Assembly (NCBI GenBank): GCA_025964685.1
Contig: JAOPYG010000276.1
Coordinates: 1-34,541, forward strand
DNA: 34,541 nt
Origin: Actinoallomurus sp.
Lineage (GTDB): Bacteria; Actinomycetota; Actinomycetes; Streptosporangiales; Streptosporangiaceae
Direction of reading: 5' to 3'
Shown: piece after piece, positions 9,859 through 18,572 of the stretch
How positions within the stretch are numbered: the stretch's first letter is position 1
Layout: each line of letters starts with the position of its first letter
The notes under the pieces: generated by a model
Told to the model about the DNA's origin: nothing
What the model saw: the letters and a program-made list of their open reading frames with translations, nothing else
Database searches by the model: none
Translations under genes and position numbers: made by a program

Positions 9859-9950
9859 TCCGCGCCCATGCCCGCCGGAGTTCTCGGATCCGAGACGGCA
9901 CGCCGCCGGGCGCAGGCGGCGGGTGGTCTCGCCGATGGGATGCTGGCGGC

Positions 9951-11093
9951 GTGAGTACCGTGATCACGAACATCGGGGAGCTGGCCGGGGCCGCCGAGGA
10001 CCGCTGGCTGATCGAGGACGCCGCGCTGGTCATCGACGACGGCCGTGTCGCGTGGGCGGGGCCGGCCGCCGCGGCGCCGGCCACGGACGAGGAGTACGAC
10101 GCGGGCGGCCGTGCGGTGCTGCCCGGGTTCGTGGACTCCCACGCCCACCTGGTGTTCGCGGGGGAGCGGGCCGAGGAGTTCGCCGCGCGCATGAGCGGGC
10201 GCCCGTACGCCGCCGGGGGGATCCGCATCACCGTCGCGCGTACGCGCGCCGCCTCCGACGACGACCTGCGAGCCAACGTTCGCCGGCTCGTCGGCGAGAT
10301 GGCTCGGCAGGGCACGACGACGGTCGAGTGCAAGTCCGGCTACGGCCTGACGGTGGAGCAGGAGGAGCGGGCCGTACGCATCGCGGCCGAGCTCGTGGAC
10401 GAGGTGACCTTCCTCGGCGCCCACGTCGTACCGGAAGGGACCGATCCGGCCGACTACGTCCGGCTCGTGACGGGTCCGATGCTGGAGGCGTGCGCGCCGC
10501 ACGCGCGGTTCATCGACGTGTTCTGCGAGCGTGGGGCGTTCGACGCGGAGCAGACCAGGGAGATCCTGTCGGCGGGGCGGGCGGTGGGCCTGGTCCCGCG
10601 TCTGCACGCCAACCAGCTCGGGCACGGTCCGGGGGCGGGAATCGCGGTGGAGTACGACGCGGCGTCCGCCGACCACTGCACCTACCTGTCGGAGGACGAC
10701 GTCGCCGCGCTGGCCGGCTCGCGGACGGTGGCGACGCTGCTGCCCGGCGTGGAGTTCTCCACGCGTCAGCCGTACCCCGACGCCCGCGCGCTCATCGACG
10801 CCGGGGCGAGCGTCGCGCTGGCCACCGACTGCAACCCGGGGTCCTGCTATTCGTCCAGCATGGCGTTCTGCGTCGCCCTGGCCGTACGCGAGATGCACAT
10901 GACGCCGGAGGAGGCCGTACGCGCGGCCACCGAGGGAGGGGCGAAGGCGCTGCGCAGGGCCGACGTGGGGCATCTGCGCCCAGGGGCCCGCGCCGACGTC
11001 CTGATGCTCGACGCGCCGTCGCACATCCATCTCGCCTATCGGCCCGGTGTTCCGCTGGTGGCGCGGGTGTGGCGCAAAGGTCAGCCTCTTTAG
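9951..11093 (+). CDS. hutI: Imidazolonepropionase
   Basis: The 380-aa protein is full length for HutI, an amidohydrolase-superfamily enzyme that opens the ring of 4-imidazolone-5-propionate to give N-formimidoyl-L-glutamate, linking hutU to hutF. The metal motif D-S-H64-A-H66 is near the N-terminus; K-S-G-Y-G-L near 125, R-L-H-A-N-Q near 217 and A-T-D-C-N-P-G near 300 are family hallmarks. GTG at 9951 is preferred because it gives the standard N-terminus ([10 protein letters not shown]); the frame is open far upstream inside hutF. The 92-nt gap after hutF is longer than the other hut junctions and could hold an internal promoter, though none is obvious. Confidence 0.96.
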   Translation: MSTVITNIGELAGAAEDRWLIEDAALVIDDGRVAWAGPAAAAPATDEEYDAGGRAVLPGFVDSHAHLVFAGERAEEFAARMSGRPYAAGGIRITVARTRAASDDDLRANVRRLVGEMARQGTTTVECKSGYGLTVEQEERAVRIAAELVDEVTFLGAHVVPEGTDPADYVRLVTGPMLEACAPHARFIDVFCERGAFDAEQTREILSAGRAVGLVPRLHANQLGHGPGAGIAVEYDAASADHCTYLSEDDVAALAGSRTVATLLPGVEFSTRQPYPDARALIDAGASVALATDCNPGSCYSSSMAFCVALAVREMHMTPEEAVRAATEGGAKALRRADVGHLRPGARADVLMLDAPSHIHLAYRPGVPLVARVWRKGQPL

Positions 11094-11410
11094 GGGATTG
11101 GGCGTTTCCGAATTTCCGATGCGGTCAAGGTTTGTCCCACCGGGGTGAATTAAGGATTCACCAACGTCAGTGGGCCCTTCCCAGCCACGGCTGGGCGTTG
11201 ACTCATCTCCGCTCGTCCCCCAGTGTTGGAGATGCACTGGCCCTATGCCCCCTCAGGAGTCCATGATGCCCGTCGTTGATCGTTCACGGCCTCAGGCGGC
11301 CCCCACCCTGTTATATGTGAGCTGAACTGCCATTCATCAGCCGCTGGGGGGATGCGCTGGACGAGTGGAAGTTCTCGTCGGGCGTAATCGACTTTGTCGC
11401 GAGGCCCAAC
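11094..11410. other. Intergenic region between hutI and the RamR-like gene
   Basis: These 317 bases have no credible gene. They hold two inverted repeats: GGTGAAT-taagg-ATTCACC at 11144-11162 and CCCAGCC-ac-GGCTGGG at 11180-11195. The second is close enough to hutI to serve as a weak terminator. The first could be an operator. The promoter of the regulator gene should lie here. The TTATAT at 11311 is the only AT-rich -10-like site, but I see no -35 at proper spacing. Confidence 0.5.
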
Positions 11411-12016
11411 GTGATTGACGTTCTCATCGTCGAGAATATGAATCTGATCAGGGGCGGCCTGGTCGCCCTGCTTTCCGGACATCCGGATATGGAGGTCGTC
11501 GCGGAGTTAGAGTCCGCGGACAAGGCTCTTCCGGCCGCTCTGGAGCTCCAGCCCGACGTCGTCCTGCTGGGAGCCGGCATGGAGGAGGCGGGTGGTTTCG
11601 CCGTCGCCGCGTCGCTCCGCGACGAGTTACGGTCGTGCGCGACCGTCATCATGGCGAACCGCCGCCGCCCGGGCGACCTGCGCCGCGCGGTCGCCGCCGG
11701 TGTGATGGGCTACCTGCTCATCGACGCCCCGCCGGCCGACCTGGCCGACGCCGTACGCCGGGTGGCCCAGGGCGAGCGGGTGATCGACTCAGAGCTTGCG
11801 TTCGCCGCGCTGCACAGCGCGGAGAGCCCGCTGACCGACCGTGAGGTCGACGTCCTGCGGCTGGCCGCCCAGGGCGCGTCCTCGGCGGAGATCGCCTGCC
11901 ACCTGTTCCTGTCGGTCCGGACGGTCCGCAACCACGTCTCACGGATCATCGGCAAGATCGGTGCCCGCAACCGGATCGACGCCATCCGCATCGCCGACGA
12001 CGCGGGCTGGCTGTGA
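11411..12016 (+). CDS. RamR/AmfR-like LuxR-family regulator with degenerate receiver domain
   Basis: The 201-aa protein has the NarL/LuxR response-regulator layout: a receiver-like domain (1-120) and a C-terminal LuxR helix-turn-helix (about 138-198, with L-T-D-R-E-V-D-V-L-R-L-A-A-Q-G and the recognition region S-V-R-T-V-R-N-H-V). The receiver lacks the residues needed for phosphotransfer. The acidic pair is V-E8-N9, the phospho-acceptor position is Gly54 (L-L-G-A-G-M), the switch Thr region is M-A-N, and the conserved Lys is Ile in G-Y-L-L-I-D. It probably works as a dimerisation or ligand module without phosphorylation. The gene converges on the lanthipeptide operon with 24 bases between stops, the place held by ramR/amfR in SapB-type loci, so it is the likely activator of lanKC-lanA-ABC-ABC. 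The GTG start is the first in frame and has no strong ribosome site. Confidence 0.88.
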   Translation: MIDVLIVENMNLIRGGLVALLSGHPDMEVVAELESADKALPAALELQPDVVLLGAGMEEAGGFAVAASLRDELRSCATVIMANRRRPGDLRRAVAAGVMGYLLIDAPPADLADAVRRVAQGERVIDSELAFAALHSAESPLTDREVDVLRLAAQGASSAEIACHLFLSVRTVRNHVSRIIGKIGARNRIDAIRIADDAGWL

Positions 12017-12040
12017 CGCGCGCGGGGAGGCGGCGGGCGT

Positions 12041-13759
12041 TCACCGGTCGGCGGGGGCGGGAGCCGACTCCCAGTGTCCGTGCAGTTCGCGGTAGAGCTC
12101 GCAGTCCGCGAGCAGGTCTTCGTGCGTGCCGAGCCAGGCACGCGTGCCGTCCAGGACCAGGATGCGGCGAGCGCGCCGCGCCGAGCTCATCCGGTGTGCG
12201 ATGACGATGAGCGAGCCGGGCCGGGAGGCGAAGGCGCGTTCGGCCCGCTCCTCCGCGACGGCGTCGAGGTGGCAGGTCGCCTCGTCCAGGATGACCAGCG
12301 GCGCGGATGAGACGTACGCGCGGACGAGGGCGACCAGCTGGCGTTCCCCGGCCGACAGCGTGGCCGGGTCCAACCACGCGTCATAGCCGCCCAGCCGCTC
12401 GGCCAGGAGCTCGGCGCCGACGGCCGTGACCGCGCGGTCCAGCGCGGGGCCGGAGGCGTCCGGCCGCAGATAGCACAGGTTCTCCCGGAGCGTCCCGCCG
12501 AAGACGTACGCCTCCTGGGGGATCAGCGCGCGGACCGACGGATCGGCCTCGGCAGCGGGGACCCCGCCCAGCGTGACCGACCCGTGCGCCGGCTCCAGGA
12601 TGCCGGCGGCGAGCAGGGACAGAGTCGACTTGCCGATGCCGCTCGGGCCGACGACGGCCAGATGATCGCCGTCCGGCACGTGCAGGACCAGGTTCTCGAT
12701 CACCGGTTCGGCGGCCGGGCCGTACGCGAAGGTGACCTCACGCAACCGCAGGTCGCCGGAGCGGAGCGGGCGCCGTACGGGCGCCGGTACGTCGGCCGGT
12801 ACGTCGACCGCCTCCATGACACGGTCCAGGGTCACGGCCAGCCGCAGTCCGCTGCCGCCCAGCCCCCGGATGATCGTGCTCAGCGCGGGGGAGAGCCCCT
12901 GGAGCACGTAGGTCAGCGCGCCCAGCACGACGCCCGGAGTCGCGCCATGCCGTACCAGCCACGGCGCCGCGCCCAGGATCAGCAGCAGCGGCAGCCGTCC
13001 TCCCACGGCCAGCGCCACGGTGCGGCCGGCGGCGAGCCGGGCCATCGACCGCGCGGTCGCGGCCTGGGCGTCGATCAACCGGCCGGTCTCGGCCGCGGTC
13101 GTCTCCTCCCGGCCGCAGGCCGTGATGTCCCGCAGTCCACCGGCCAGAATGGCGGCGGACTCGGCGATCCGTTCCTCGGCGAGGATCAGCTCCCGCTGGC
13201 GGGTGATCGAACGCGAGACGAGCCCGGCGAACAACCCGAGGCCCACCACGACCGGCGGGAGCACGAGAAGGAGCGTGACCGGCATCAGCGTCAGCAGGCC
13301 GATCAGCGCACCGACCAGCGTGAACACGAAGCCCTGCACGATCATCAGCAGGCCCGCGAACGTGTCCCGGACGATCTCCACCTGCTGGGTCAGCCGGGCG
13401 ATGGAGCCCTCGCCCGGCCGCCCCGTACGGACCGACTCGTGCACCGCGCCGCGTACGACGTGGCGTACCAGCGCGTCGCGGAGCGGCTCGACGATGGCGG
13501 CCAGCGGTCCGTACGCCCGCGTGCTGCCCAGCGCGCCGACCACCGCCGCGCCGACCAGGACGGCCAGCCAGCACAGTGCGGGTCCCATCCGGTGGGCGAG
13601 GAACGCGTCGGTCGCGCCCGCGACCGCGCGCCCGAACACGAGGACGGGGGCAGCCTCAAGCGCGGACCACACGCCGAACAGGACGAGCTCTCGCGGACGG
13701 CGGCGAAGCGCGGCGACCAGCACCCTACGGCCCCGGATCCGATGACTCGTGTCACGCAC
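12041..13759 (-). CDS. ABC exporter half-transporter B (membrane plus ATPase domains), ramB-like
   Basis: The 572-aa protein fuses a six-helix type I exporter membrane domain (about 20-310) to an ATPase domain (about 335-565). Walker A is G371-P-S-G-I-G-K-S-T, the Q-loop Gln lies in L-I-P-Q415-E, the signature is L468-S-A-G-E-R-Q, Walker B is L-V-I-L-D-E-A-T with catalytic Glu493, and the switch His522 is in I-A-H-R. The GTG start overlaps the upstream ABC gene by 8 nt, so the two are coupled and probably form a heterodimer that exports the lanthipeptide. This subunit carries the intact catalytic Walker B, while its signature (L-S-A-G-E) departs from the canonical L-S-G-G-Q. It corresponds to the second transporter of ram/amf loci. 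Confidence 0.92.
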   Translation of the reverse strand: MRDTSHRIRGRRVLVAALRRRPRELVLFGVWSALEAAPVLVFGRAVAGATDAFLAHRMGPALCWLAVLVGAAVVGALGSTRAYGPLAAIVEPLRDALVRHVVRGAVHESVRTGRPGEGSIARLTQQVEIVRDTFAGLLMIVQGFVFTLVGALIGLLTLMPVTLLLVLPPVVVGLGLFAGLVSRSITRQRELILAEERIAESAAILAGGLRDITACGREETTAAETGRLIDAQAATARSMARLAAGRTVALAVGGRLPLLLILGAAPWLVRHGATPGVVLGALTYVLQGLSPALSTIIRGLGGSGLRLAVTLDRVMEAVDVPADVPAPVRRPLRSGDLRLREVTFAYGPAAEPVIENLVLHVPDGDHLAVVGPSGIGKSTLSLLAAGILEPAHGSVTLGGVPAAEADPSVRALIPQEAYVFGGTLRENLCYLRPDASGPALDRAVTAVGAELLAERLGGYDAWLDPATLSAGERQLVALVRAYVSSAPLVILDEATCHLDAVAEERAERAFASRPGSLIVIAHRMSSARRARRILVLDGTRAWLGTHEDLLADCELYRELHGHWESAPAPADR

Positions 13760-15377
13760 CGAACACCTCGCGGTACTCCGGGTCCTGCCACAGCTCGTCG
13801 TGCGGCGCGCAGGCGCGGACGCGACCGCCGTCCAGCCAGGCGACCAGGTCCGCGCGCGCCGCCGTGCCGACGCGGTGCGCGATGATCAGGCGGGTGCGGC
13901 GGTCACGGGTGAGGACGTCACCGACCTGCATTTCGGTGACGGTGTCGAGGCTGGACGTGGCGTCGTCGAGGACGAGCACCCGCCCGGGATGGGCGAAGGC
14001 CCGCGCCAGCCCGAGTCGTTGGAGCTCGCCGCCTGACATCGGCGCCTCGGCGGGCGGCGTGCGGTAGCCGAGGGGAAGGCGGCGGATGAAGGAGTCCGCG
14101 CGGGCCGACCTTGCGGCCGTCTCCGCGTCGCCGCCGATCGCGTCGGCGATGGTGGCGCCGAACAGCGCGGGCCGGGCGAAGGCGTACCCGACCGCGTGCC
14201 GCAGTTCGGCGCGGTCCAGGGCCGTCAGGGGGACGCCGTCGAGCAGGATCCCGCCGTCGTCCGGGTCGGCCAGCCGCCCGGCCAGCGCGGCCAGCAGCGA
14301 CTTTCCGGTCCCCGACCGCCCGACGACGGCCACCGCGGCGCCGCCGGGGACGACCAGGTCGAGGCCGTCGATCACCGGGGCGGCCGACACGCGGCGGAAC
14401 TCCAGCCGCCCCGGCCCGTCGGGCAGCGCCGCGGAGCCGTATGCGATGGCCGGCCCCTCCAGCACCGGGGTCAGGCGGCCCGCGCCGGCACGGGCGCGGG
14501 CCAGCCGCCCGAGCTGGGCGATCACCGGGCCGATGTCGGCGCCGAGGCCCGCGTACTGCGTCGCGGCGAGCAGCCCGCCGGTGCTGATGCGGCCGTGCGC
14601 CAGTTCGTACCCCGCCACGGCGAGCACCGCGACCTGCAGGAGCGGAACGGCGAGCGTGCCGCGGCCGGACGTCGCCGCCTGGATCCGCCAGGTCGCGTGG
14701 CCGTGCGCGGCCAGCTCGGGCAGTGGCTCGAGCACCCGCGTGGTCTCGCGCTCGGCGGTGCCGGCCGCCGCCACCGTACGGCTGCCGACCAGCGTCTCCA
14801 CCAGCCGGGTGGCGATCCGGCCCTGGGCGTCGAGGTAGCGGCCGACGACCGCGGAGGTGTCGCGTACGAACGACCGGAGCAGCGCGACGATCGCGGGAAG
14901 GCCCAGGGCGAAGGTCAGCGCGAGCCAGGGATCGAGAAGAAGGAGGGCGATCACTCCGCCGACCGGCGGGACGACGGCCGTGAGCGCGAGGATCGCCGCG
15001 GACGGCGCGTAGGCCGTGTCCGCGGTCGCGGTGACCGTACGGCTCGTCAGGTCACCGGCGGGAAGACCCGCGCACGGGCCCAGGCCCAGGACGTGCCGGG
15101 TGAACAGGTGCCGCAGGCGGGCGGTGGCGTTCGCCGTGCTCGATCCCACGGCCAGCTCGGAGAACGCGTCGCCGATCATGGAGACGGCGACCAGGGCCGC
15201 GTACACGATCGGCCACAACAACGCGGTCGAGCCGCCGAGCACGTCGTCCACCGCCCGGCCGAGGACGGCCGGCAGGAGGATCGCGGCTGCGGCCTTGGCC
15301 AACGACGTGACGGCGAGCAGACCCGCCCAGACCCCGCCGTAGCGGACGGTCCGGATCACGAGCCTGCTCGCCGTCAT
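13752..15377 (-). CDS. ABC exporter half-transporter A with degenerate ATP site, ramA-like
   Basis: The 541-aa protein has a membrane domain (about 12-300) and an ATPase domain (about 322-535). Walker A is G353-R-S-G-T-G-K-S and the signature is M-S-G-G-E-L-Q near 447. Walker B reads V-L-V-L-D-D-A-T, so the catalytic Glu is Asp472. The Q-loop region (Y-A-F-A-R-P) has no Gln. The H-loop I-I-A-H-R is kept. These changes mark the degenerate half of a heterodimeric exporter whose partner is encoded next. Expected role: moving the modified peptide across the membrane, with leader removal possibly by another protease because no peptidase domain is present. ATG at 15377 is preceded by AAGGAGA. It lies 54 nt downstream of the precursor gene, behind a hairpin. 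Confidence 0.92.
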   Translation of the reverse strand: MTASRLVIRTVRYGGVWAGLLAVTSLAKAAAAILLPAVLGRAVDDVLGGSTALLWPIVYAALVAVSMIGDAFSELAVGSSTANATARLRHLFTRHVLGLGPCAGLPAGDLTSRTVTATADTAYAPSAAILALTAVVPPVGGVIALLLLDPWLALTFALGLPAIVALLRSFVRDTSAVVGRYLDAQGRIATRLVETLVGSRTVAAAGTAERETTRVLEPLPELAAHGHATWRIQAATSGRGTLAVPLLQVAVLAVAGYELAHGRISTGGLLAATQYAGLGADIGPVIAQLGRLARARAGAGRLTPVLEGPAIAYGSAALPDGPGRLEFRRVSAAPVIDGLDLVVPGGAAVAVVGRSGTGKSLLAALAGRLADPDDGGILLDGVPLTALDRAELRHAVGYAFARPALFGATIADAIGGDAETAARSARADSFIRRLPLGYRTPPAEAPMSGGELQRLGLARAFAHPGRVLVLDDATSSLDTVTEMQVGDVLTRDRRTRLIIAHRVGTAARADLVAWLDGGRVRACAPHDELWQDPEYREVFGA

Positions 15378-15393
15378 CGGTCTCCTTGCTGTC

Positions 15394-15421
15394 GTGGCCC
15401 TGCCATGGCACTCAGGGCCAC
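15394..15421 (-). terminator. Hairpin between lanA and the ABC genes
   Basis: A 9-bp perfect stem GTGGCCCTG/CAGGGCCAC with a 10-nt loop lies directly after the precursor gene and before the transporter gene. There is no T-run. In lanthipeptide operons such a hairpin often lets the precursor be transcribed in excess over the exporter genes by partial termination or by protecting the 3' end. That role here is inferred. Confidence 0.5.
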
Positions 15422-15431
15422 GGGTCAGTCA

Positions 15432-15560
15432 TCAGAGGCAGAGCGTGATGCTGTGCGAGCTGTGGCAGAGCAGGCTGAGAGTGCTGTTGTTCTCGCCGCC
15501 GCCGCCCCCACCGTGTCCGCCGGGGGCCGTGCTCATCCCCTGCATGTCCAGAAGCGCCAT
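15432..15560 (-). CDS. Class III lanthipeptide precursor, SapB/AmfS-like
   Basis: This 42-aa peptide starts with ATG at 15560. A near-perfect ribosome site (GGGAGGTGA) lies 7 nt upstream and contains the stop of the lanKC gene. The leader has the class III recognition motif A-L-L-D-M-Q at residues 2-7, followed by G-M-S-T-A-P and a six-glycine run (17-22). The core STLSLLCHSSHSITLCL (26-42) contains two Ser-x2-Ser-x2/3-Cys units: S26-T-L-S29-L-L-C32 and S34-S-H-S37-I-T-L-C41. These are the pattern for labionin or lanthionine rings, and the arrangement resembles SapB and AmfS (two rings, hydrophobic faces). Expected product: a small amphipathic peptide that lowers surface tension and helps aerial hyphae rise. 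The two histidines between and within the rings and the long Gly run are distinctive. The leader protease is not evident here. Confidence 0.9.
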   Translation of the reverse strand: MALLDMQGMSTAPGGHGGGGGGENNSTLSLLCHSSHSITLCL

Positions 15561-15567
15561 CGTTGTT

Positions 15568-18117
15568 TCACCTCCCCACCGTGTGCGTCGCGGTCCCCGC
15601 GAGGGATCTCGCGGGTAGCTCTGGTGCCGCCAGGAACGGCAGGTGGACCGGGCCGTCGTGCAGCGCCGCGCCGAGCGCCAGCAGCACGCCCGCGGTCCCG
15701 GTGCCCAGGTCCATCGACATCCGCAGCAGGTTCTCGCCGGGGAAGGCCAGCCCGCCGCCGTACGAGAGCGCGTGCCAGGCGATGTCGCGTACGTGCGTCG
15801 CCGCGCGCGGATCACGCTGCCGCGCGAGGTGGAGCAGCATCCCGGCGCGCCCGCTGAACAGCCCGGACTGCGCGTAGTAGCGCGTGAGAGCGGCCGTACG
15901 GATCTTGCCCTGGGCCTCGCGGAAGCGTTCGTCCTCGCGGTGGGCGAGGTAGTCGTCGATCACCATGCCGATCCCGACGCTGCCCCGCGCGAGGTAGGGC
16001 AGGACGCGGGAGCCGTCGTCGACGTGCAGGGCATCGTTCTTGTCCGTCGTGCACCCGTCGAGATCGAGTCCGATGGCACGGGCCGCGAGATCGAGCTGGT
16101 CCGGATCGCCGGTGCGCTCGTAGAGCCTGATGAACATCAGCGCCGGACCGGACATGCCGCGCATGAGCCCGGGTCTCGCCGGGGCTCCTTCGGCGGCCGT
16201 GACATGGTCGGCGACGATCTGCGCCGCGCGCTCCGCCGCCGCGCGAAGCTCCGGCGCGGACAGCACATCGGAGAGATGGGCGAGGTTGAGTGCGACGCCG
16301 GGCAGACCACCGTGCAGGTCGATGCCGAGGCGCTCCCAGCGTTCGCCGAGACAGATGTCGACGACCTTCGCGGCGGCGTCGAGGTGTCCGAGGTGGGCCA
16401 GGCCGTACGCGGCGCCGTGCAGGCCGTCGTACAGGCCGAGTCCGCCGCGCGGGGGATCGGTCGCGTGCTCGATCAGCCAGTCCTCGTGCTCGGGCGTCCG
16501 CCGGCAGCCGGTCACGTCGAGGGCGTACAGGACGCCGGCCGCGCCGAACGCCAGGCCGAGGGCACCGCCGCCGAACTGCTGGATGTCACCGGGGAACAGC
16601 CGGTCGTCGCGCTGCGGTGTCGCGCTGGCGAGGATGGCCGTGCTCAGCGCGGTGCGGGCGTGCTCCCAGCCGGGTGGCTCCGGGGCGTACCGGGGGATCG
16701 AGTGCCGGCCCGGCTCGCCCCGGGTGATCTCCTTGACCGCCTGCGCCAGGAACCCGTCGGGCACCGGGAACCAGTCGGCGATCACTTCGGCCAGATGGGC
16801 CGCCTTGGCCGGGTCGAGCATGAAGAGGTTCGTGGTCGGGGTGAAGAGCGCGATCTTGAGGCAGGCGAGGCCGTACAGGTCGATCTCCGCGCCCCGGCGG
16901 TCCGGCGGAGCCAGGAATCCCGGGTTCGCGAGGGTCTGCCGGCGCTTCTCCGCCGCCGGCGCGGCGGCCTCGAAGTCGATCAGGGTTACGTTGTCCTCTG
17001 GGCCGACCATGATGTTGAACATGTGCAGGTCGTTGAAGGCGACCCCACGTGCGTGCACCTTCCGGATGATCCGCTCGGTGCCTTCGTAGACCTGCATCGC
17101 CCATGCCGTGTAGTCGGCGAGGTCCTGCTCGGCCGGCTCGGGATCCAGCAGCGGATGGCGTTCGGCGAAGAAGGTGTTCAGGGGCCGGCCGTCGACGAAT
17201 TCCTCGACGAGGAAGTGGTGCTCGCCGACGACGAAGTAGTCGAAGACCGCCGGCACTCCGTCGATACCGGAGAGGAGCCGGAGCATGTCATGCTCACGCC
17301 GGAGCCGGGTGACCGCGTCCGCGCCGTCGGCCGCCAGGCCCGCGTGCGGCCGGCCCTCCTTGAGCACGACCTTCCGGCCCGTACGGGTGTCCTCGCCGGC
17401 GTACACACCTCCGCCGTTGGAGAAGTGCAGCGCCTCGGTGATCCGGTAGGGCACCCCGGTCATCGTCACGGCGTTGCGCGCGTCGAGGTGTCGGGTCAGG
17501 CATTCCGGCATGGTCACCCATGGGGGAACCGTGAAGACCGGATCCCGCCGGTCGGGAACGAGCCGTCCGCTGCCGTCCTCGATGGCGGCGACCATCCGGC
17601 CGTCGTCGTCCTCGCAATGGCGTTCGGTGAAACCGCCGTAGCGGACGTAGAGCGGTCCTTCGCCGACGCGAAGGTCACTGAGAATGTACGGCCCGGGCTG
17701 CCCTCGCAGCAGGGCGCCGAGGTCATCGAGAATGCGCTCGAGCTCCCCGTCGTCATGCGGGTAGATGGTGACGAGCTTTCCGCTGGCCCCACGCGGCGAA
17801 TACTTCGCGTTGCGCATGAGGAGAACGTTCACGCTGCGGAGATGCTTGAATGAGATATTCCGTGCGACACAATAGTCACGAACGCGGGTGAGTACGTCCT
17901 CGGCGTTATCGTGCGTGGCCGAGACATGCACCTTCCAGCCTTGCGTGGGAATCTCGTGCACGGGCGGTACGTAGACGGTCCATTCGCTGCGCTGAATTTG
18001 CTGCCAGCCGCGGGGGAGAGATTCGTCGACGATGGAGAAGGCCGGGCTCTCCTGTCCGTCCAGGACGTCATAGAAGAGCCTGTCCTTCAGGCAATACACT
18101 TCGTACTGCTTTTCCAA
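15568..18117 (-). CDS. Class III lanthipeptide synthetase LanKC (RamC/AmfT-like)
   Basis: The 849-aa protein has the class III three-domain order: an N-terminal phospho-Ser/Thr lyase (about 1-190; S-F-K-H-L-R-S near 90), a Ser/Thr kinase (about 215-480; glycine loop N-G-G-G-V-Y-A-G, Lys253 in V-V-L-K-E, catalytic N362-D-L-H-M-F-N368 and D-F-E near 381) and a C-terminal LanC-like cyclase (about 500-849; G-L-H-G-A-A-Y-G, R-G-M-S-G). The cyclase lacks the zinc Cys/Cys-His ligands (L-A-R-G-S-V-G and F-S-G-R-A-G in their places), as expected for class III. It phosphorylates and dehydrates core Ser/Thr and closes the rings with Cys. I choose TTG at 18117: AGAGGA lies upstream, the N-terminus then reads M-E-K-Q-Y-E-V-Y-C-L like family members, and the 29 codons before it, back to TTG at 18204, have non-coding third-position use. 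The stop lies in the ribosome site of lanA. Confidence 0.93.
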   Translation of the reverse strand: MEKQYEVYCLKDRLFYDVLDGQESPAFSIVDESLPRGWQQIQRSEWTVYVPPVHEIPTQGWKVHVSATHDNAEDVLTRVRDYCVARNISFKHLRSVNVLLMRNAKYSPRGASGKLVTIYPHDDGELERILDDLGALLRGQPGPYILSDLRVGEGPLYVRYGGFTERHCEDDDGRMVAAIEDGSGRLVPDRRDPVFTVPPWVTMPECLTRHLDARNAVTMTGVPYRITEALHFSNGGGVYAGEDTRTGRKVVLKEGRPHAGLAADGADAVTRLRREHDMLRLLSGIDGVPAVFDYFVVGEHHFLVEEFVDGRPLNTFFAERHPLLDPEPAEQDLADYTAWAMQVYEGTERIIRKVHARGVAFNDLHMFNIMVGPEDNVTLIDFEAAAPAAEKRRQTLANPGFLAPPDRRGAEIDLYGLACLKIALFTPTTNLFMLDPAKAAHLAEVIADWFPVPDGFLAQAVKEITRGEPGRHSIPRYAPEPPGWEHARTALSTAILASATPQRDDRLFPGDIQQFGGGALGLAFGAAGVLYALDVTGCRRTPEHEDWLIEHATDPPRGGLGLYDGLHGAAYGLAHLGHLDAAAKVVDICLGERWERLGIDLHGGLPGVALNLAHLSDVLSAPELRAAAERAAQIVADHVTAAEGAPARPGLMRGMSGPALMFIRLYERTGDPDQLDLAARAIGLDLDGCTTDKNDALHVDDGSRVLPYLARGSVGIGMVIDDYLAHREDERFREAQGKIRTAALTRYYAQSGLFSGRAGMLLHLARQRDPRAATHVRDIAWHALSYGGGLAFPGENLLRMSMDLGTGTAGVLLALGAALHDGPVHLPFLAAPELPARSLAGTATHTVGR

Positions 18118-18154
18118 CTGTCTGCGTCCTCTGCTCTCACGCCTTGCCGGCGAA

Positions 18155-18168
18155 GGTCGGAACCGACC
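18155..18168. promoter_or_regulatory. Palindrome in the lanKC leader
   Basis: Perfect inverted repeat GGTCGG-AA-CCGACC, 38-51 bases upstream of the chosen lanKC start. It could be a protein-binding site for the RamR-like regulator or an RNA hairpin in the leader. Only symmetry and position support it. Confidence 0.35.
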
Positions 18169-18513
18169 GTGCGTCCCGAAACAGAGACTCGCAGGCTCGC
18201 TCAACGCGGCCTAGGGACAAGTGTCACTAATGCACCGTGAACATATCCCGTGCAGAATCGGCGGAGGGTAAATGTGACAGTTCGCGGTGGGTTGTCGCGG
18301 GCTCGAATAAGGCAGTTACCGTCTTTTCGGGCACCCGCCATTACCGAAGCACCTCATCGATCAACGCTGCAAACGCCTCCCCAGGTCTGGCGATGGGCCG
18401 TCTTCTCCTGTGTCCGAGTTGACGAGTGGCCAGAGCGCCACCTGGGCTGGTTTCGGCCCCCTCTGGCCGGGGGTGCCGACCACGGGCCGCGGCGGGGCAA
18501 TGGCCGGAAGAGA

Positions 18514-18572
18514 AACTTGCCCAGCGCCCACCAGTGCAAGTTGCGATGCAAATATCTTGAGTGATCAACTTG
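18514..18572. promoter_or_regulatory. Cluster of AACTTG half-sites upstream of the DUF397 gene
   Basis: AACTTGC at 18514-18520 and its exact complement GCAAGTT at 18536-18542 form a 7-bp inverted repeat with a 15-nt spacer; a third copy, CAACTTG, lies at 18566-18572. The cluster ends about 145 nt before the DUF397 start. Spaced symmetric half-sites upstream of DUF397 genes suit binding by the XRE/DUF5753 protein encoded next door. This is inference. Confidence 0.4.

Noticed and set aside
11276..11316. TTGATC and TTATAT as a promoter for the RamR-like gene
   Set aside because: Spacing of 29 bases is too long for a sigma-70-type promoter.
15432..15815. 127-codon version of the lanA frame
   Set aside because: The upstream part lies inside lanKC in another frame; the ATG at 15560 has the ribosome site and the leader motif.
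18118..18204. Extension of lanKC to the TTG at 18204
   Set aside because: The extra 29 codons have random third positions and no ribosome site; the TTG at 18117 gives the family N-terminus.
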